DNA from: Paenibacillus sp. FSL R7-0337
GTDB lineage: Bacteria; Bacillota; Bacilli; Paenibacillales; Paenibacillaceae
NCBI RefSeq assembly: GCF_037969875.1
Contig: NZ_CP150218.1
Location: 7,440,001-7,504,000 of the forward strand
Direction of reading: 5' to 3'
Length of the DNA stretch: 64,000 nucleotides
The number at the start of each line of letters is the position of its first letter. Position 1 is the stretch's first letter. The position numbers were made by a program, and so were the translations under genes. Below are positions 60,979 through 64,000 of this stretch, piece by piece. Below the pieces are notes generated by a model. The model saw only the letters and a list, made by a program, of their open reading frames with translations. It searched no databases and was not told the DNA's origin.

Positions 60979-62433
60979 CTATGGTCGCTTGTGCGTGAAG
61001 GCCGGGTCAAAGGTTACTTCCGGGTATTCGGCCGAAGGACCGTTCAGCAGCACCTGCGGCTCATTTAGCAGATACTGATCGAAGAATGACCGGACATAGG
61101 TTCTGTTTATATCTACAGTATGCACCGGATCAAGGCCGTTGGCGAATAAGGAGGGCGACAGCAGGGCTATATCCGTAAAACTCTGGTGAATGAAATGATC
61201 CACTGTCAGATAATAGGTATCCCTGGTGCTGCGGCTCATAACCGACTTCAGATCCGGTGTGAATTCTTCATAGATCAGGGGATCTGTGTTCGCTTCGGGA
61301 TGTGCAAGATTCTGCGCAGTCGTGCCGGACATCACGTACATAAAAGGCTGCGTCAGCCCTTCATGGGCAACCTTGCCCCAGAACCCGCCTTCCAGACTGA
61401 CACCTGCCTTGAACCGTTTGTCTTGGGCTAAAGCTTCGGCCGTTGTTGCCCCGCCATAGGAATGGCCGAAGATCCCCGTACGGCTAAGATCCAGCCTGCC
61501 CTGGAACAATCCATTCGGGTCCTGTACATTCCATGCGGTCAGGGTGTCGAGTACAAAGCTGGCGTCTGCTGCACGAATGGCAATTCCGCTCACATTGTAG
61601 TTGTAGAGCGCTGCGGAAGTATCGAACTTCGGATCAGGCACGTAGTAGACCGAAGCGCCATCCGGGTAAGTGACCTTGGCTGAGGTATAAGGATGATCCA
61701 TCCCTACGACAATATAGCCGTGGCTGACTAATTCTTCGATAATCGACATACTCTGAAATCTGGTGGAGCGGATACCTGGCGAGAACAGCAGGACCGGATA
61801 GCTGGCTTCGTGTGCCGAGAGCTTCACTCCGTTTGCAACATGAGTCGGAATATAGGTGACATGGCTGAATAGCTGCTTCGGCAATCCGAATACAAGGCTA
61901 ATCGCTTCGCCCAGTGCAGAGGGGTAATGCTCCTTAGGCTTGCCCTCAGTCTGATCAGGATCGGCTGGATACCATACATTAACCATCAGCTTCCGTTTGC
62001 CGCCTTCCTCAGCGCTCAGCGTCTCGTTACGCTGCTCATCGATAAGCTCGCGTGCGATCGTTCCGATGGCATATTGCCCAGTTGGCTCGGGTTGCGTGAA
62101 CATCGGGAGCAGTCTGGACGCATAGACGGATACTCCTGTAAGAAGGAGGATGAATATCAGCAGCAGACTCTTCCATAGCTTCGGATACCGCTTAGGCGGG
62201 CCCGTCCGGGGATGCCTCACAAGTCTGAATCCGAGTATGGTCAACAGCCCGAGCGCTGCGGCGTAGGCTGGAGCCATCTGGATCCGGTAATTTTCCAGCA
62301 CCCCATGCAGCATCAAAGCTATAACGACAGCCAGCAGCATGAAGGTATCCAGCCTCCGGTTTTTCTTGGTCCCTATCCTTCCTGCTGTAACAGCCAGAAT
62401 CACCACAATGACTACAATCTCAAATATTCTCAT
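60979..62433 (-). CDS. membrane-anchored platelet-activating factor acetylhydrolase-like lipase
   Basis: A 484-residue protein. The first 110 residues hold four hydrophobic helices, and the remainder is an alpha/beta hydrolase resembling PAF acetylhydrolase isoform II or dienelactone hydrolase. The nucleophile is Ser in GHSYGGAT near 330; the final His is likely in VDHFIHQSF near 421. ATG 62433 has GGAGGG 7 bases upstream. It would cleave an acyl ester at the outer membrane face. A MerR gene follows. Confidence 0.85.
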   Translation of the reverse strand: MRIFEIVVIVVILAVTAGRIGTKKNRRLDTFMLLAVVIALMLHGVLENYRIQMAPAYAAALGLLTILGFRLVRHPRTGPPKRYPKLWKSLLLIFILLLTGVSVYASRLLPMFTQPEPTGQYAIGTIARELIDEQRNETLSAEEGGKRKLMVNVWYPADPDQTEGKPKEHYPSALGEAISLVFGLPKQLFSHVTYIPTHVANGVKLSAHEASYPVLLFSPGIRSTRFQSMSIIEELVSHGYIVVGMDHPYTSAKVTYPDGASVYYVPDPKFDTSAALYNYNVSGIAIRAADASFVLDTLTAWNVQDPNGLFQGRLDLSRTGIFGHSYGGATTAEALAQDKRFKAGVSLEGGFWGKVAHEGLTQPFMYVMSGTTAQNLAHPEANTDPLIYEEFTPDLKSVMSRSTRDTYYLTVDHFIHQSFTDIALLSPSLFANGLDPVHTVDINRTYVRSFFDQYLLNEPQVLLNGPSAEYPEVTFDPAFTHKRP

Positions 62434-62534
62434 TTGTACTCCCTCCATACTCTATTCATCTGGAACAATTAGAGTATAAAGGTTGAAGTATACTTCAAGG
62501 TCAAGGCTTGATTTAATATGCCGGGCACATATGC

Positions 62535-62580
62535 AAAAAAAGACGGCAGCCCGTTCCGGATTCGGAAGCGAACTGCCATC
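62535..62580 (-). terminator. terminator of the oxidoreductase gene
   Basis: On the minus strand GATGGCAG and CTGCCGTC (62573-62580 with 62542-62549) enclose a TTCCG/CGGAA stem, followed by seven T. Confidence 0.85.
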
Positions 62581-62607
62581 CCAACTGCTGACACTCGTCA
62601 TGTGAGA

Positions 62608-63600
62608 CTAAGATAAGCGGACAAGCACGCGGCCACGGGTGCCTGACTGGAGAATATCCTGAAGCGCAGCAGGCAGCTCAGTCAGCGAAATTTCACGGTC
62701 CACCAGCGTATCCAGCACCGCAGGCTTCATGTCGCCTGCCATGCGCTGCCAGAGCTTGGCCCGTTTCTCCATAGGGCAAGCTACGGAATCGATGCCGAGC
62801 AGACTGACTCCGCGCAGGATAAACGGCAGGACGGTGGTCGGGACAGCCGTGCCTGCGGTTAAGCCGCTTGCGGCCACTGCACCGCCGTAGGCGATTTTGC
62901 TCAGGACAGCAGCCAGCGGGGCGCCCCCGACTGAATCTACTGCTGCCTGCCAGAGCTGCTTGTCCAGCGGCTTCACCGCACTGCCCGCGACCTCTTCGCG
63001 GGAGATGACCTCGGCAGCACCCAGCTCCTGCAGATACCCGGCTTCATCCGTTCTGCCGGTACTGGCAGTAACCTGATAGCCCAGCTTAGCCAGAATGGCG
63101 GTTGCTGCACCTCCGACACCGCCGGTGGCACCGGTGACGAGCACTTTTCCCTGGTCAGGCGTCATGCCTTGAGCTTCCAGTGCCTGCACAGACAGCGCCG
63201 CCGTGAATCCGGCCGTGCCATAGATCATCGCTTCCCGCAGCGTCAAGCCCTCTGGCAGTTCAATAACCCAGTCCGCAGGGATACGGGCGTATTCGCTGAA
63301 GCCGCCGAAATGGGAGACGCCGATCCCATAGCTGGTAGCAATGACAGACTGGCCTTCGCGGAACCGGCTGTCCTTCGATGAGACTACCGTTCCTGACAGG
63401 TCAATCCCCGGAATGAACGGATAATTTCGCACAATATTCCCATTCGGGATGCTTGCCAGCCCGTCTTTATAGTTTACACTGGAATAAGCTACCTTAATTA
63501 ACACTTCACCAGCGGGCAGTTCCTCCAGGGATACCGGTCTGATCTCAACGGAGAATGGTTCTGTCTTGTCCACTACCAATGCTTGAAAAGGTTTCGTCAT
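62608..63600 (-). CDS. YhdH/YhfP-type zinc-free quinone oxidoreductase (AcuI-like)
   Basis: A 330-residue medium-chain dehydrogenase of the YhdH/AcuI group. SSVNYKDGLA near 36-45 and PFIPGIDLSGTVV near 60-72 are family signatures; the NADPH motif is GATGGVGGAA near 158-167. No zinc ligands are seen. Relatives reduce acrylyl-CoA or quinones. It adds to the theme of electrophile removal. The start has AGGAGCGAGAAG upstream. A strong terminator follows. Confidence 0.93.
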   Translation of the reverse strand: MTKPFQALVVDKTEPFSVEIRPVSLEELPAGEVLIKVAYSSVNYKDGLASIPNGNIVRNYPFIPGIDLSGTVVSSKDSRFREGQSVIATSYGIGVSHFGGFSEYARIPADWVIELPEGLTLREAMIYGTAGFTAALSVQALEAQGMTPDQGKVLVTGATGGVGGAATAILAKLGYQVTASTGRTDEAGYLQELGAAEVISREEVAGSAVKPLDKQLWQAAVDSVGGAPLAAVLSKIAYGGAVAASGLTAGTAVPTTVLPFILRGVSLLGIDSVACPMEKRAKLWQRMAGDMKPAVLDTLVDREISLTELPAALQDILQSGTRGRVLVRLS

Positions 63601-63734
63601 AACTTCTCGCTCCTAATCCATGCTGTATTGTTCTTAAATAAGAATTCATAGGCTTCGTGCCATTACTATTGTGCCCTGTCAACTAAGGAAACACAATGAT
63701 ATCCAACACTAAATGGTTACAAAGGAGCGTTCAT

Positions 63735-64000
63735 ATGAGAGTGAAATTGCATAAAACCGTGCTTACCGCAGCAATTTGTCTCGTTCTGGGCGGGGGAGCA
63801 CTGTACGTATCTGCTTCATCCGATCCCGGCCCGGCAGTACACCGGTTGCGGCTAAGTGAGGATGAGCCTGCGCGGTATCTGCAAGGGCTTGCGGCTGTGA
63901 CTCTGGATCAGCTGGAGCTGACGCTGGGTGATCAGAGCCGTCCGGGTAATTATATCAGTATCCCTAATCATACAGAGCTGCTATGGAGGAAGCCAGTGCC
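63735..64000 (+). CDS. secreted protein of unknown function, 3' end cut by window
   Basis: ATG 63735 has AAAGGAG and a 7-base spacer, and the frame stays open to the window end (88 codons). Residues 1-26 form a signal peptide with a hydrophobic core (VLTAAICLVLGGGALYVSA), and no lipobox cysteine follows. The visible mature part has a charged helix and then GDQSRPGNYISIPN. I cannot assign a family from the fragment. It is divergent from the oxidoreductase gene. Confidence 0.75.
   Translation, partial: MRVKLHKTVLTAAICLVLGGGALYVSASSDPGPAVHRLRLSEDEPARYLQGLAAVTLDQLELTLGDQSRPGNYISIPNHTELLWRKPV

Noticed and set aside
1..64000. Search for tRNA, rRNA, CRISPR arrays, insertion sequences or phage genes.
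   Set aside because: No tRNA-like cloverleaf, spaced direct-repeat array, transposase or integrase was recognised by reading; a tool search would be needed to exclude all small RNAs.

Overview
The window looks like chromosomal DNA of a Gram-positive, spore-forming bacillus, most likely Paenibacillus or a close relative. The reasons are moderately high GC with strong AGGAGG-type ribosome binding sites, frequent TTG and GTG starts, and a Bacilli-typical gene set: HelD, the lipid II flippase Amj, CidA/CidB, a small (p)ppGpp synthetase, an HxlR/nitroreductase redox pair, a YfiT-type bacillithiol transferase and carbohydrate-active enzymes (GH2, GH51, GH9, CE7). The genus call is inference. No rRNA, tRNA, CRISPR array, phage or insertion sequence was recognised. 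Genes are densely packed on both strands, and both window edges cut a gene.

Layout. 1-4681: two ABC exporter modules (FtsX-type permease plus ATPase; ATPase plus ABC-2-like permease), then a serine hydrolase, a MerR/GyrI-like regulator and a GNAT enzyme. 7600-9317: a ring-cleaving dioxygenase and a flavin reductase behind two MhqR-type operators. 9612-12041: HelD. 12305-15247: a MerR remnant, then an intact MerR operon carrying two ParB-like paralogues and a P-loop kinase. 15284-17861: ECF sigma/anti-sigma operon with an autoregulatory promoter, and a kinase-like phosphotransferase. 18036-22106: beta-galactosidase and a divergent AraC regulator. 22206-26895: GNAT, J-domain-like membrane protein, PdxK/ThiD, GT2-TPR and SGNH hydrolase. 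27052-29651: three small beta-rich proteins and an Asp-box protein, all without signal peptides. 29765-33358: GT4, TIM-barrel isomerase, CE7 esterase, DUF1232. 33420-35952: HypR/HypO-like pair and CidAB. 35972-38532: GH51 arabinofuranosidase and a divergent ArsR regulator. 38681-43110: small acidic protein, membrane proteins, Nudix, Amj, and a secreted coiled-coil protein with a structured leader. 43412-51440: a translationally coupled biosynthetic operon (KAS III, ATP-grasp, epimerase, MBL hydrolase, F390-synthetase-like ligase, GNAT) followed by PgsA-like and SDR genes. 51468-55508: DUF4265, signal peptidase I, Dabb, HD-GYP, small alarmone synthetase. 55519-64000: HAD-GH9-HAD-bacillithiol-transferase run, cupin with a Gln/Tyr-rich tail, PAF-AH-like lipase with MerR, YhdH-type oxidoreductase and a truncated secreted protein.

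Themes. Several loci point to electrophile and thiol stress: the MhqR-type promoter with its dioxygenase, the HypR/HypO-like pair, the bacillithiol transferase and the YhdH oxidoreductase. A second theme is plant-polysaccharide use with local regulators. The best candidates for undescribed biology are the KAS III/ATP-grasp/F390-synthetase-like operon, the MerR/ParB-like/kinase module, and the cluster of beta-rich proteins with an Asp-box protein.
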